Positions 1 to 5,923 of a stretch of DNA of 5,924 bases are shown piece after piece. Source of the stretch: Deltaproteobacteria bacterium (GTDB lineage Bacteria; Desulfobacterota; Binatia; UBA9968); the NCBI GenBank assembly GCA_020027655.1, contig JAHKKJ010000255.1, positions 1 through 5,924 of the forward strand, written 5' to 3'. Made by a program: the position numbers and the translations under genes. The notes beneath the pieces are model-generated. The model had not been told where the DNA came from, ran no database searches, and was given only the letters and a program-made list of their open reading frames with translations. Each line of letters opens with the position of its first letter. Position 1 is the first letter of the stretch.

Positions 1-1
1 C

Positions 2-400
2 GGCGTTGCTTGTGATCTCACAGCCGACGCCGAGAGCCAACTTAGGAAAGCCGGTGCGGATGACCTGCTACTGAACGAGATAAAACAAATTCGCGCCGAA
101 GCCTCGAAACGAAGAAAGGCCAACGAGAGTCAGCTGGGTCAATCGACTAAGGAACTCGCCGCCGCTTTTACCGGCATTCGCGACCAACTGGATTACTTGA
201 ACCGCACTCGGATGTTCTGGGATCCGAACAAGGAGATTCGCTCGCAAATCCAAACGGGGCTTACGCTCCTCTCGGCGCCACAGCCCGACTGGCAGAAGGT
301 TTTCAGCACTGGGGAGTGGGTGGGGCAGAAACTCGAAGAAGAGATTGACCTCGTGCGTCGTGAGGAGACCCAAGAGCTGCGCCGGCAACAGCAACGTTAG
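2..400 (+). CDS. 3' end of a helical protein with an LRKAGA-type C-terminal module (partial, start outside window)
   Basis: The frame is open from the first bases of the window to a TAG at 398-400, giving 132 residues with the N terminus missing. An internal ATG at 197 exists, but the frame is open and protein-like upstream of it, so that is not the start. The first visible residues, GVACDLTADAESQLRKAGAD followed by DLLLNEIKQIRAEA, resemble a short module (G-V-x-F-x-L-T-x-x-x-E-x-x-L-R-K-A-G-A) that I know from the C-terminal parts of acidobacterial-type proteins with caspase-like, kinase or TPR domains. This comes from memory, not a search. The rest is rich in Glu, Arg and Gln and predicted helical (for example KLEEEIDLVRREETQELRRQ), with no membrane segment or signal peptide visible. 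The catalytic part, if any, lies to the left. The gene converges on the TIR gene, with 25 bp between the stops. Function unknown; that it is a real gene end is fairly sure. Confidence 0.72.
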   Translation, partial: GVACDLTADAESQLRKAGADDLLLNEIKQIRAEASKRRKANESQLGQSTKELAAAFTGIRDQLDYLNRTRMFWDPNKEIRSQIQTGLTLLSAPQPDWQKVFSTGEWVGQKLEEEIDLVRREETQELRRQQQR

Positions 401-425
401 CCCGCGGATCGCAACACGGACAACT
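401..425. other. Convergent intergenic gap, no clear terminator
   Basis: Only 25 bp separate the stop of the left-hand partial gene from the stop of the TIR gene. There is no GC-rich hairpin followed by a T run on either strand. A small AACTT-TAGC-AAGTT hairpin (422-435) overlaps the last codons of the TIR gene but is short and AT-rich, so transcripts may run into each other here. Confidence 0.5.
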
Positions 426-2012
426 TTAGCAAGTTAAACCTTCACGGCCTAATCGCTGTTCAGCGTTACAGGCTCTTCTAGTCGCTTCGATCTCGTCAAG
501 CACCTCTTGGCTGCCGGGGTTGACGGCGCGCGCCTTCTCGAGCTCCGCCAGTGCGGCCGCATAATTCCCTTGTACTCGGTAACCCTTCGCCCGGTTGATA
601 TAGGATGAGACGTTGATAATTTGCCCGGACGGTTTGACCGGCGCCACTTGGGGCGGCTCGATGACGGGCATGGATGTCGGCGGTTCAGGCGGGGGTTTGC
701 CGGCCGATTCTTTGACTACGATGTCCACAGCTAAACTTTCGATTCCACCCCATCGGGCGACGACTGCGATTTTGCCCCCTCGCAACGCCAGCAATTCGCC
801 GCGGGCATCAACCGTTGCAACCGAACTGTCGCTGCTCCGCCATTCAACGCCGCTGGAAAGTCCCTTCTCGTTGCCATCGGAGAATCTGGCCTTCACGCGA
901 AGCAGCAGCCGCTCCTGAATTTTTATCTCGCGGTTACCCGCGGAAACCGTGAGTGCCACCAATTTGGTTGCCGCCGGAGTCTTGGTGACTGGTTTCTCTG
1001 GCGGCGCGGTGACGGTCAAAACCGGCTTCTCCGCTCGCACGGCAACAGTCCAAGCTGGGCTTGCCATATCGCGATATCGCGCCGTGATCTTCGTCTCGCC
1101 AGCCTGCCGGGCGGTAACTCGACCTTGGTCATCAATCGTTGCCACACGCGGTTCGCTGCTGCGCCATTGGACCTCCTCATTGATATGCTTCTGGGTACCA
1201 TCGCTATATTGTCCCGTGAGGGTGATATTCAGCGTCTCGTTGGCGCCGATTTCTTGCCGGTCGCCACTCAAGCCGAGACTCACCAGGCTTGGGGTTGGAA
1301 CCGGTGCCGGTGCCGGTTTTACTGCTGCAACTTCCGGCGCCGAAGTCCCCTTATCCTTTTTCCCAAACCACAGGAGCGAACCCAGGATGGCTATCCCGAC
1401 AAAAACTCCGACCCCTGCCCTTTTCCACCATGCTGGCAGCTTGCGATCAGACTCTACGGATGTTGAACCGATTCGCCGGACCAACGGCCGTATCGAAGGC
1501 CTGGAGCTTTCATCGGTCATTGCGGATCTATCGACGGCGCGCGCTTCCTCTGCACTGGGCTCTGAAATAGTTTGCTTTTCTCGAGGTGCCTCCCCGGCGC
1601 CGGAAAGCTTTCGTGGCGGCGCATTTCCCATTAGCGACTCGACGTCGGCGATCAGTTGCCGCGCTCCGAGAGAATCCCTCGAACCGTCCCAATCAATGAG
1701 GTCCGCCGCTTGAATACTGCGAAATCCAACCGGAGGTTTGACGGGTTCGATCAGTACCGGGAGTAGCCTTCCTAGGGCCCGGGCCTCCTCCGCTTCTTCC
1801 TTGACCCAATCGCTCTCCACCGAGTGAGTCGACCACAAGACGACCATGCAGCGCATCTCACGAAGCGCTTCTTCGATCATCGAACGCCAGGTCCGACCCG
1901 CGGGGATGCGCCGGTCCCACCAGACCGTACAGCCGGCGGACTCAAGAAGGCCCGCCACGGCGCGTGCCGCTTCCCGGTCTTCGTTGGCATAGCTGAGGAA
2001 GATATCCGCCAT
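426..2012 (-). CDS. Membrane-anchored TIR-domain protein with two Big_2 Ig-like domains and a C-terminal TPR
   Basis: This 528-residue protein starts at ATG 2012-2010, because MADIFLSYANEDREAAR is the canonical first strand and helix of a bacterial TIR domain. The frame stays open to a GTG at 2195, but those 61 codons do not resemble a domain. No good Shine-Dalgarno precedes 2012. Order: TIR (about 1-128) with BB-loop-like WWDRRIPAGRTW at 31-42 and SVESDWVKEE at 64-73, where E73, four after W69, aligns with the catalytic Glu of NAD-cleaving TIRs; polar linker (130-195); one transmembrane helix (about 199-217, VGVFVGIAILGSLLWFG); a PAPAPVP linker; Big_2-like domains at about 243-327 and 351-434, each with W-R-S-S and VAT-(I/V)-D motifs; a Pro-rich stretch (439-462); and one TPR (about 470-505). 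C515 and C528 sit near the end. The TIR is probably cytoplasmic and the Ig/TPR part extracytoplasmic. Basic residues flank both sides of the helix, so topology rests mainly on the need for NAD. An NADase signalling or defence role is inferred. Confidence 0.9.
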   Translation of the reverse strand: MADIFLSYANEDREAARAVAGLLESAGCTVWWDRRIPAGRTWRSMIEEALREMRCMVVLWSTHSVESDWVKEEAEEARALGRLLPVLIEPVKPPVGFRSIQAADLIDWDGSRDSLGARQLIADVESLMGNAPPRKLSGAGEAPREKQTISEPSAEEARAVDRSAMTDESSRPSIRPLVRRIGSTSVESDRKLPAWWKRAGVGVFVGIAILGSLLWFGKKDKGTSAPEVAAVKPAPAPVPTPSLVSLGLSGDRQEIGANETLNITLTGQYSDGTQKHINEEVQWRSSEPRVATIDDQGRVTARQAGETKITARYRDMASPAWTVAVRAEKPVLTVTAPPEKPVTKTPAATKLVALTVSAGNREIKIQERLLLRVKARFSDGNEKGLSSGVEWRSSDSSVATVDARGELLALRGGKIAVVARWGGIESLAVDIVVKESAGKPPPEPPTSMPVIEPPQVAPVKPSGQIINVSSYINRAKGYRVQGNYAAALAELEKARAVNPGSQEVLDEIEATRRACNAEQRLGREGLTC

Positions 2013-2187
2013 AGCTTTAAGAATGACGACGCAAACGGGCTCCCTGGGCGCAACGAGACATTCAAGCCTAACTAAATTCGCGTAGCTCCGGATGTTAGCC
2101 AATCTTACCGCGATTGTAATGAGAATTTCCACCAGCCCTGAGGCTGAATCGAGGGACAAGTTACGGACCAGGAAAGAGCGGTATTGG

Positions 2188-2215
2188 TTGACCACGGCTT
2201 AACATTGGTGCTAAA
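2188..2215 (+). promoter_or_regulatory. Weak sigma-70-like promoter candidate for the FAD oxidoreductase gene
   Basis: TTGACC at 2188-2193 matches five of six -35 consensus bases. It is followed after 16 bp by GCTAAA at 2210-2215, a poor -10 match (three of six). It lies 35 bp upstream of the start codon and would give a short leader. The -10 quality is low, and an unknown host may use other consensus sequences. Confidence 0.25.
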
Positions 2216-2219
2216 CCGT
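2194..2219. repeat. Imperfect inverted repeat in the divergent promoter region
   Basis: ACGGCTT at 2194-2200 and AAACCGT at 2213-2219 pair at six of seven positions (one C-A mismatch) around a 12-base spacer. The repeat overlaps the candidate -10 element, a position that would suit a dimeric repressor site. The match is short enough to arise by chance. Confidence 0.2.
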
Positions 2220-2237
2220 CGGTCATTGAGACTCTTT

Positions 2238-2244
2238 GGAGGAG
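2238..2244 (+). promoter_or_regulatory. Ribosome binding site fixing the FAD gene start
   Basis: GGAGGAG ends six bases before ATG 2251. This near-perfect Shine-Dalgarno decides for ATG 2251 over the in-frame TTG at 2236, which overlaps the site itself and would have no site upstream. Confidence 0.85.
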
Positions 2245-2250
2245 CAAGCC

Positions 2251-3723
2251 ATGCCTAATTCTATTCTCGAGGTTGATGTCGCAATTATCGGCGGCGGGGG
2301 CGCGGGAATTCCGGCAGCCATCGAGGTCGCCCGGGTCGGAGGTAAGGCCGTGGTCTTAGAGCAAGCTGATTCTTGCGGTGGAACAGCCGCTATTTCGGGT
2401 GGCGGCTGCTGCATTGTCGGAACGCCGCTGCAGAAAACACAGGGCATAGAAGATACGCCCGATCTTGCCTTCGAAGACTGGGTCAAGTGGGGCCAAGGCG
2501 CCGCCGATGAAGTGTGGGCGAGATTTTATCTCGAACATACTCTCCATGATCTTTATCACTGGGCCGAAAGCTGTGGCGCGAAGTGGGTGGACATGAAATT
2601 TCAGGAAGGCAATCGCGTGCTCCGCTGGCATCGACCGGACAACAACGGCCTGGGCTTAATGACGGCGTTAATAAAAACCGCCGAGTCGTTGCCCAATATC
2701 AAGATTTTGATGTCTACGACAGCGGGCCAGCTACTCATACAAGATGGCCGCGTCTGTGGCGTCACAGCGACAAATAATAAGAACGAAACGATCGAGATTC
2801 ACAGCAAGACTGTCGTGGTCGCTACGGGAGGATTCAACTCGAACCTCGACATGGTTTTGGAGCACCGACCCGAGTTTAAGAAGTCAAAAGTAATGGAAGG
2901 TTCCGGCTTCGGCGCCAAAGGCACCGGCCACAAAATGATTCGCGAGCTGGGCGGTTATTTTACCCACATGGATCATATTTGGTTCTATGTCTATGCCACG
3001 CCGGATTACCGCGATCCCCAGGGCCGCCGCGGATTGGTTTTTCGGCTGACGCCTGGTTATATCTGGTTCAATCAGCAAGGGAGACGCTTTCATAACGAAT
3101 CCCTCACCGGCGGCGCTTCAGCGACACCCGCTCTGCTTCGGCAGAATCCGCCTCATGCCTGGGCGATCCTCGATACCCTGATGACGGCGAAGATGGAAGT
3201 GGCCGATCCCTACTATCGTGACGGCGACAAAGTGCGTAAAGATAAAGTGCAGGAGCTGCTCGACGGTTCACCTTACATCAAGAAGGCAAACACCCTGGCC
3301 GAACTCGCCAGGAAAATCGAAGTGGATATGGAATCGTTTCTGGCCACGATAGAGCGCTACAACAAAGCCTTCGACGACGGCCTGGAGCGGGAGCCGGAGT
3401 TCGGCAAATCTTTGAAGCAATCGAAAAAATTCGACACCCCGCCCTACTACGCGATTCAGTTGTTTCCGTTGGCGCGCAAGAACTTCGGCGGCGTCAAGAC
3501 TGATCTCCGCTGTCGCGTGTTGAACAAATATTTCGATCCGATCCCTGGGCTGTACGCCGCCGGGGAAGTCGCCGGCATGGCTGGCGGCCATATCAATGGC
3601 AAGGCCGGCTTGGAAGGAACCATGCTAGGTCCGTCTATATTTAGCGGGCGGGTTGCCGGAGCGTGGGCCGCTCAGGAAGCGGGCTTTGGTCCCGGATTTG
3701 TCGGGAAACCGAATCGGTCCTAG
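2251..3723 (+). CDS. FAD-dependent oxidoreductase, fumarate reductase / FAD_binding_2 superfamily, substrate unknown
   Basis: The product is a 490-residue soluble flavoprotein with no signal peptide, haem-binding CXXCH or FMN-binding domain, so it is the bare flavin module. FAD binding is clear: the dinucleotide fold starts at EVDVAIIGGGGAGIPAA (G14, G16, G19), E37 closes the second strand to bind the ribose, GGTAAISGGG follows at 43-52, VVVATGGF lies at 188-195, and the C-terminal FAD segment IPGLYAAGEVAG starts at 431. A capping domain lies at roughly 230-355. Active-site positions differ from fumarate reductase. The region after RRFHNE reads SLTGGAS where flavocytochrome c has TTRDKAS, the usual His before MGG is absent (RKNFGG at 409-414), and GKAGLEGTMLG replaces the Arg-bearing ANRLGG. 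A dehydrogenase or reductase on another substrate (ketosteroid-like, tricarballylate-like or similar) is more likely than fumarate reduction. The gene is monocistronic in view, divergent from the TIR gene. Confidence 0.9.
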   Translation: MPNSILEVDVAIIGGGGAGIPAAIEVARVGGKAVVLEQADSCGGTAAISGGGCCIVGTPLQKTQGIEDTPDLAFEDWVKWGQGAADEVWARFYLEHTLHDLYHWAESCGAKWVDMKFQEGNRVLRWHRPDNNGLGLMTALIKTAESLPNIKILMSTTAGQLLIQDGRVCGVTATNNKNETIEIHSKTVVVATGGFNSNLDMVLEHRPEFKKSKVMEGSGFGAKGTGHKMIRELGGYFTHMDHIWFYVYATPDYRDPQGRRGLVFRLTPGYIWFNQQGRRFHNESLTGGASATPALLRQNPPHAWAILDTLMTAKMEVADPYYRDGDKVRKDKVQELLDGSPYIKKANTLAELARKIEVDMESFLATIERYNKAFDDGLEREPEFGKSLKQSKKFDTPPYYAIQLFPLARKNFGGVKTDLRCRVLNKYFDPIPGLYAAGEVAGMAGGHINGKAGLEGTMLGPSIFSGRVAGAWAAQEAGFGPGFVGKPNRS

Positions 3724-3785
3724 AATCCGTTTGTATCTTTAGATCTTCGAAGCCGATTGTTCCGATAGTCTCACTGTCCAGCTCC
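3724..3785. other. Convergent intergenic gap between the FAD gene and the histidine kinase gene
   Basis: The 62 bp separate two stop codons. I see no GC-rich stem followed by a T run in either direction. The only palindrome is a short CTTCGAAG. Termination is either factor-dependent or not encoded here. Confidence 0.45.
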
Positions 3786-5477
3786 TCAAGTCGCCGGCGA
3801 TTCAAGCTGAAACGGTTGCTCCGCAGGCAGCGTGAAGGAAAAGGTGCTTCCTTTGCCTGCTTCACTTTCCACCCAGATCTTTCCGCCATGCATCTCCACC
3901 AAGGCCTTAGAAATCGCCAGGCCGAGCCCTGTTCCCTGGGTCTTTTGCGTGCTTGCTTGGCCAATCTGATAAAACCTACCAAAAACTTTGTTTACTTCTT
4001 TCGCAGGAATACCTGGACCCGTGTCTGTGACCGAGATCTGCATCCAGGCAGCGGAGTTTTTCGCAACGGCGATAGTCACTTTGCCGCGCGTCGGGGTAAA
4101 CTTTAGTGCATTGCCGATCAAATTCATGAGCACCTGTATTACCTTATCTCGATCTGCCCAGGCGATAACCCTAGGGTCCACAGACATAACGGTTAGATCG
4201 ATAAGCTTCTCCGCTGCCACCGGCCTCAGACTTTCTGCGGCCTCTTTTACCAGAGTGACAAGAGGAAGGTTCGTCGGCCGGAGATCGATTTTTCCTGCCT
4301 CGATCGTTGAAAGATCCAGCAGATCGTTGATGAGACGAGCCAGCCTGTCGCTATTCGACTTGATCCGCGTTAGGTATCCGACCTGTTTTCCATTCAAGTC
4401 TCCTATGAGGCGATCGAGCATATTATCTGCCGAGGCCTTGATTGCGGTAAGTGGTGTTCTTAGCTCATGCGAGACATTAGACACGAAAGCCGATTTCATC
4501 TTATCCAGCTCTTTTAACCTCTGCTCATAACGCTTCTTCTCTGTGACATCCCTGGCTAAGTGAAGAAAGCCAATCACATTGTCATCCTTGTCCCTGATCG
4601 GCGACACTGCTAAGCTCGCCTCAATGATGATCCCGTCTTTCCTGATCCTGCGCACTTCTAGGTTGCGGATGACGCCTGCAAGTCGGACCTTATCGCGTAT
4701 CTCCTCCAGTTCTCCGGCGCGGTGCGAAGGAAGTAGGATCGTAAGACTCTGCCCCACTGTTTCTTCTTTGCTATAGCCGAAGATTACCTCCGCCCCATGG
4801 TTCCAAGTGAGGATGCGGTCCTCGACATCCGTGGAGATGATAGCGTCACCCGCATTGTCCACCAAATTTTCGATATAGGCTTTCTCTTTATTAACTTCGT
4901 CGTAGAGCTGAGCATTCTCCAGCGCGCTGCCAAGCTGGGAGCTGAAAGCGACCAAAAGACGAACTTCCCTTTGGGTGAACTTGTGGAGCTTTTTACTGCC
5001 GACGGCAATGAAACCCATAGCCCGTTGCTTGGAGACAATCGGCACCATGGCTAAGGAGATAACCCCTTCTTTTTCCATGGTCCGGGCCTGAAACATCGGA
5101 TCTTTCCGAATATCAGTACCGATGTAGGGCTTTTGCGTTTTGAAAACTGTTTTTCCTACGATGGGGTCAGGGGAGTCCAAAGGGAAACTGGTACTTAAGA
5201 ATTCGGGGGAGGATAGACCTCTGGCGACCCGGACAATCAAATTTTTTTTTCCGGCGTCCAGAGTTCGGATATAACCGACATCAAAATCCAGGATCTCTAA
5301 GGACTTATCCAGGGTATCGTTGAGGATTTTTTCGGTTTCGAGAGACTGAGTTGCGGTTTGCGAAATTGCGAGGAGAGCGGCCAGTTCCCGGGTCCGCCCC
5401 CGTAACGCTTTTTTGACGTCCGAGTCTTTTGGGACAACCCTCCTGTCAACTACTTCCAATCGTTTGGATTGCGGCAT
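3786..5477 (-). CDS. Soluble sensor histidine kinase, GAF-PAS-HisKA-HATPase_c
   Basis: This 563-residue kinase has no transmembrane segment, so it senses a cytoplasmic signal or a partner protein. A short N-terminal helix (about 20-44) leads into a GAF domain (about 45-190), a linker helix, and a PAS domain (about 198-312: IENLVDNAGDAIISTD, then FGYSKEETVGQ, ending in HLARDVTEKK). The catalytic core is complete. The H-box is SNVSHELRTPL with phospho-acceptor H337 (codon 4469-4467). The N-box is NLIGNALKF with Mg-binding N456, the G1 box is DTGPGI (485-490), the F-box is FGRFY (499-503), and the G2 box is GTGLGLAI (515-522). It ends soon after the ATPase domain with no receiver, so phosphate must pass to a separate response regulator, and none is encoded here. 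ATG 5477 is the first Met of the frame. The nearest purine-rich site (AGGA) is 12 bases away, a weak placement. The start lies 14 bp after the upstream stop, suggesting co-transcription. Confidence 0.94.
   Translation of the reverse strand: MPQSKRLEVVDRRVVPKDSDVKKALRGRTRELAALLAISQTATQSLETEKILNDTLDKSLEILDFDVGYIRTLDAGKKNLIVRVARGLSSPEFLSTSFPLDSPDPIVGKTVFKTQKPYIGTDIRKDPMFQARTMEKEGVISLAMVPIVSKQRAMGFIAVGSKKLHKFTQREVRLLVAFSSQLGSALENAQLYDEVNKEKAYIENLVDNAGDAIISTDVEDRILTWNHGAEVIFGYSKEETVGQSLTILLPSHRAGELEEIRDKVRLAGVIRNLEVRRIRKDGIIIEASLAVSPIRDKDDNVIGFLHLARDVTEKKRYEQRLKELDKMKSAFVSNVSHELRTPLTAIKASADNMLDRLIGDLNGKQVGYLTRIKSNSDRLARLINDLLDLSTIEAGKIDLRPTNLPLVTLVKEAAESLRPVAAEKLIDLTVMSVDPRVIAWADRDKVIQVLMNLIGNALKFTPTRGKVTIAVAKNSAAWMQISVTDTGPGIPAKEVNKVFGRFYQIGQASTQKTQGTGLGLAISKALVEMHGGKIWVESEAGKGSTFSFTLPAEQPFQLESPAT
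5242..5250 (-). repeat. A9 homopolymer inside the kinase GAF domain
   Basis: Nine consecutive A on the coding (minus) strand span the Gly-Lys-Lys-Asn codons at about residues 77-80. They form an in-frame A-AAA-AAA heptamer. Losing one A brings a TGA within two codons, while gaining one leads to a TGA about 25 codons later. The tract is directly visible, but any functional slippage is inference. Confidence 0.6.
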
Positions 5478-5491
5478 GAGTTACGCATATC

Positions 5492-5923
5492 CTATATCAG
5501 CCTCACCCAGTTGGAGTTTCTAAGAGGTGGCCCTCCCAGCTCAAAATCGTCAAGAAAATTGAGGAGGGCGTTACGTTGATCCTTGGCAGATCCTCTGGCC
5601 CAGTCCCTCAGTATCCTCTGCGCTATCCCAAGCAATGAAAGCGGTGGTTTTTTTTGAAATCCCACGACTAACGTCCCAACCGCGCGCCCCTGGGCGACGA
5701 TGGCGAGACACGTCTGGAACCTGTTTCCGCACTTCGGGTCGGTAGCTTTTTCCCCAGCCCTCTTCTCATAGATCTCCCCCGCTTCCCAATCTCTGTACCT
5801 GAAATGGTTTCGACTAGTCGAGTCATTGGCATAACGAAAAGCTTCCCCGTAAATCTCAGAATAGATGTCATCCCCGAAGCGTTGGAGTCCCGGATCCGGA
5901 TGATTCCAATCTTCTCTCCTTGC
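5492..5923 (-). CDS. 3' part of an unrecognised gene upstream of the histidine kinase (partial, start outside window)
   Basis: Read leftward from 5923, the frame is open for 143 codons to a TAG at 5494-5492. No start codon is visible because the 5' end lies beyond the window. The translation is protein-like: it begins ARREDWNHPDPGLQRFGDDI, continues with YSEIYGEAFRYANDSTSRN and CLAIVAQGRAVGTLVVGFQ, and ends in an amphipathic helix plus FELGGPPLRNSNWVRLI. The CLAIVAQGRAVGTLVVGF stretch has the alternating strand-turn-strand look of the end of a GAF-like sensory fold. That is a weak resemblance, and I do not recognise the family. The tail is 14 bp upstream of the kinase start on the same strand, so the two are probably co-transcribed and this protein may be a sensory partner of the kinase. 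A shorter ATG-initiated frame at 5668-5871 on the same strand lies in another phase and is a shadow. Confidence 0.66.
   Translation of the reverse strand, partial: ARREDWNHPDPGLQRFGDDIYSEIYGEAFRYANDSTSRNHFRYRDWEAGEIYEKRAGEKATDPKCGNRFQTCLAIVAQGRAVGTLVVGFQKKPPLSLLGIAQRILRDWARGSAKDQRNALLNFLDDFELGGPPLRNSNWVRLI
5648..5655 (-). repeat. A8 homopolymer inside the partial gene
   Basis: Eight A on the coding strand cover the Gln-Lys-Lys codons of the GFQKKPP stretch. It is the second long A tract in this probable operon and a possible slippage or sequencing-error site. Confidence 0.5.

Larger units (their letters stand above)
2013..2250. promoter_or_regulatory. Divergent intergenic region between the TIR gene and the FAD oxidoreductase gene
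   Basis: The 238 bp separate two divergent starts (2012 leftward, 2251 rightward), so promoters for both should lie here. The rightward side has a good ribosome binding site and a weak sigma-70-like candidate. On the leftward side I found no convincing -35/-10 pair or ribosome binding site near the TIR start. The minus strand is open in the TIR frame through most of this region, but its translation resembles no domain. Confidence 0.55.

Noticed and set aside
422..435. AACTT-TAGC-AAGTT hairpin as a terminator between convergent genes
   Set aside because: The stem is only five AT-rich pairs, it overlaps the TIR stop codon, and no T run follows on either strand.
826..1170. Apparent repeated DNA at about 826-846 and 1150-1170
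   Set aside because: Both stretches encode the WRSS motif of the two Big_2 domains, so the similarity reflects domain duplication and not a mobile or regulatory repeat.
1300..1318. Short CCGGTG-like tandem repeat
   Set aside because: It encodes the Pro/Ala linker after the transmembrane helix of the TIR protein; too short to be called a separate repeat.
949..1713. 254-residue open frame on the plus strand opposite the TIR gene
   Set aside because: It lies antisense to the clear TIR/transmembrane/Big_2 coding frame, has low-complexity Ser/Arg/Ala-rich composition with no motif, and has no ribosome binding site.
2236..2250. TTG start giving MEEQA before the FAD protein
   Set aside because: The TTG overlaps the GGAGGAG ribosome binding site, which is ideally placed for ATG 2251.
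3791..3800. Perfect palindrome TCGCCGGCGA near the kinase stop
   Set aside because: It lies inside the last kinase codons, has no loop for a terminator hairpin, and a 10-bp palindrome in GC-rich coding DNA is expected by chance.
3663..4106. Plus-strand frame spanning the end of the FAD gene and the kinase 3' end
   Set aside because: It overlaps two well-supported genes in other frames and shows no domain-like sequence.
3988..4530. 180-residue open frame on the plus strand opposite the kinase
   Set aside because: It is antisense to the HisKA/HATPase core, whose motifs are all on the minus strand; it is a shadow of that coding bias.
5668..5871. 67-residue ATG-initiated minus-strand frame near the right edge
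   Set aside because: It is in a different phase from the longer open frame 5492-5923, is Arg/Ser-rich, and has no recognisable motif.
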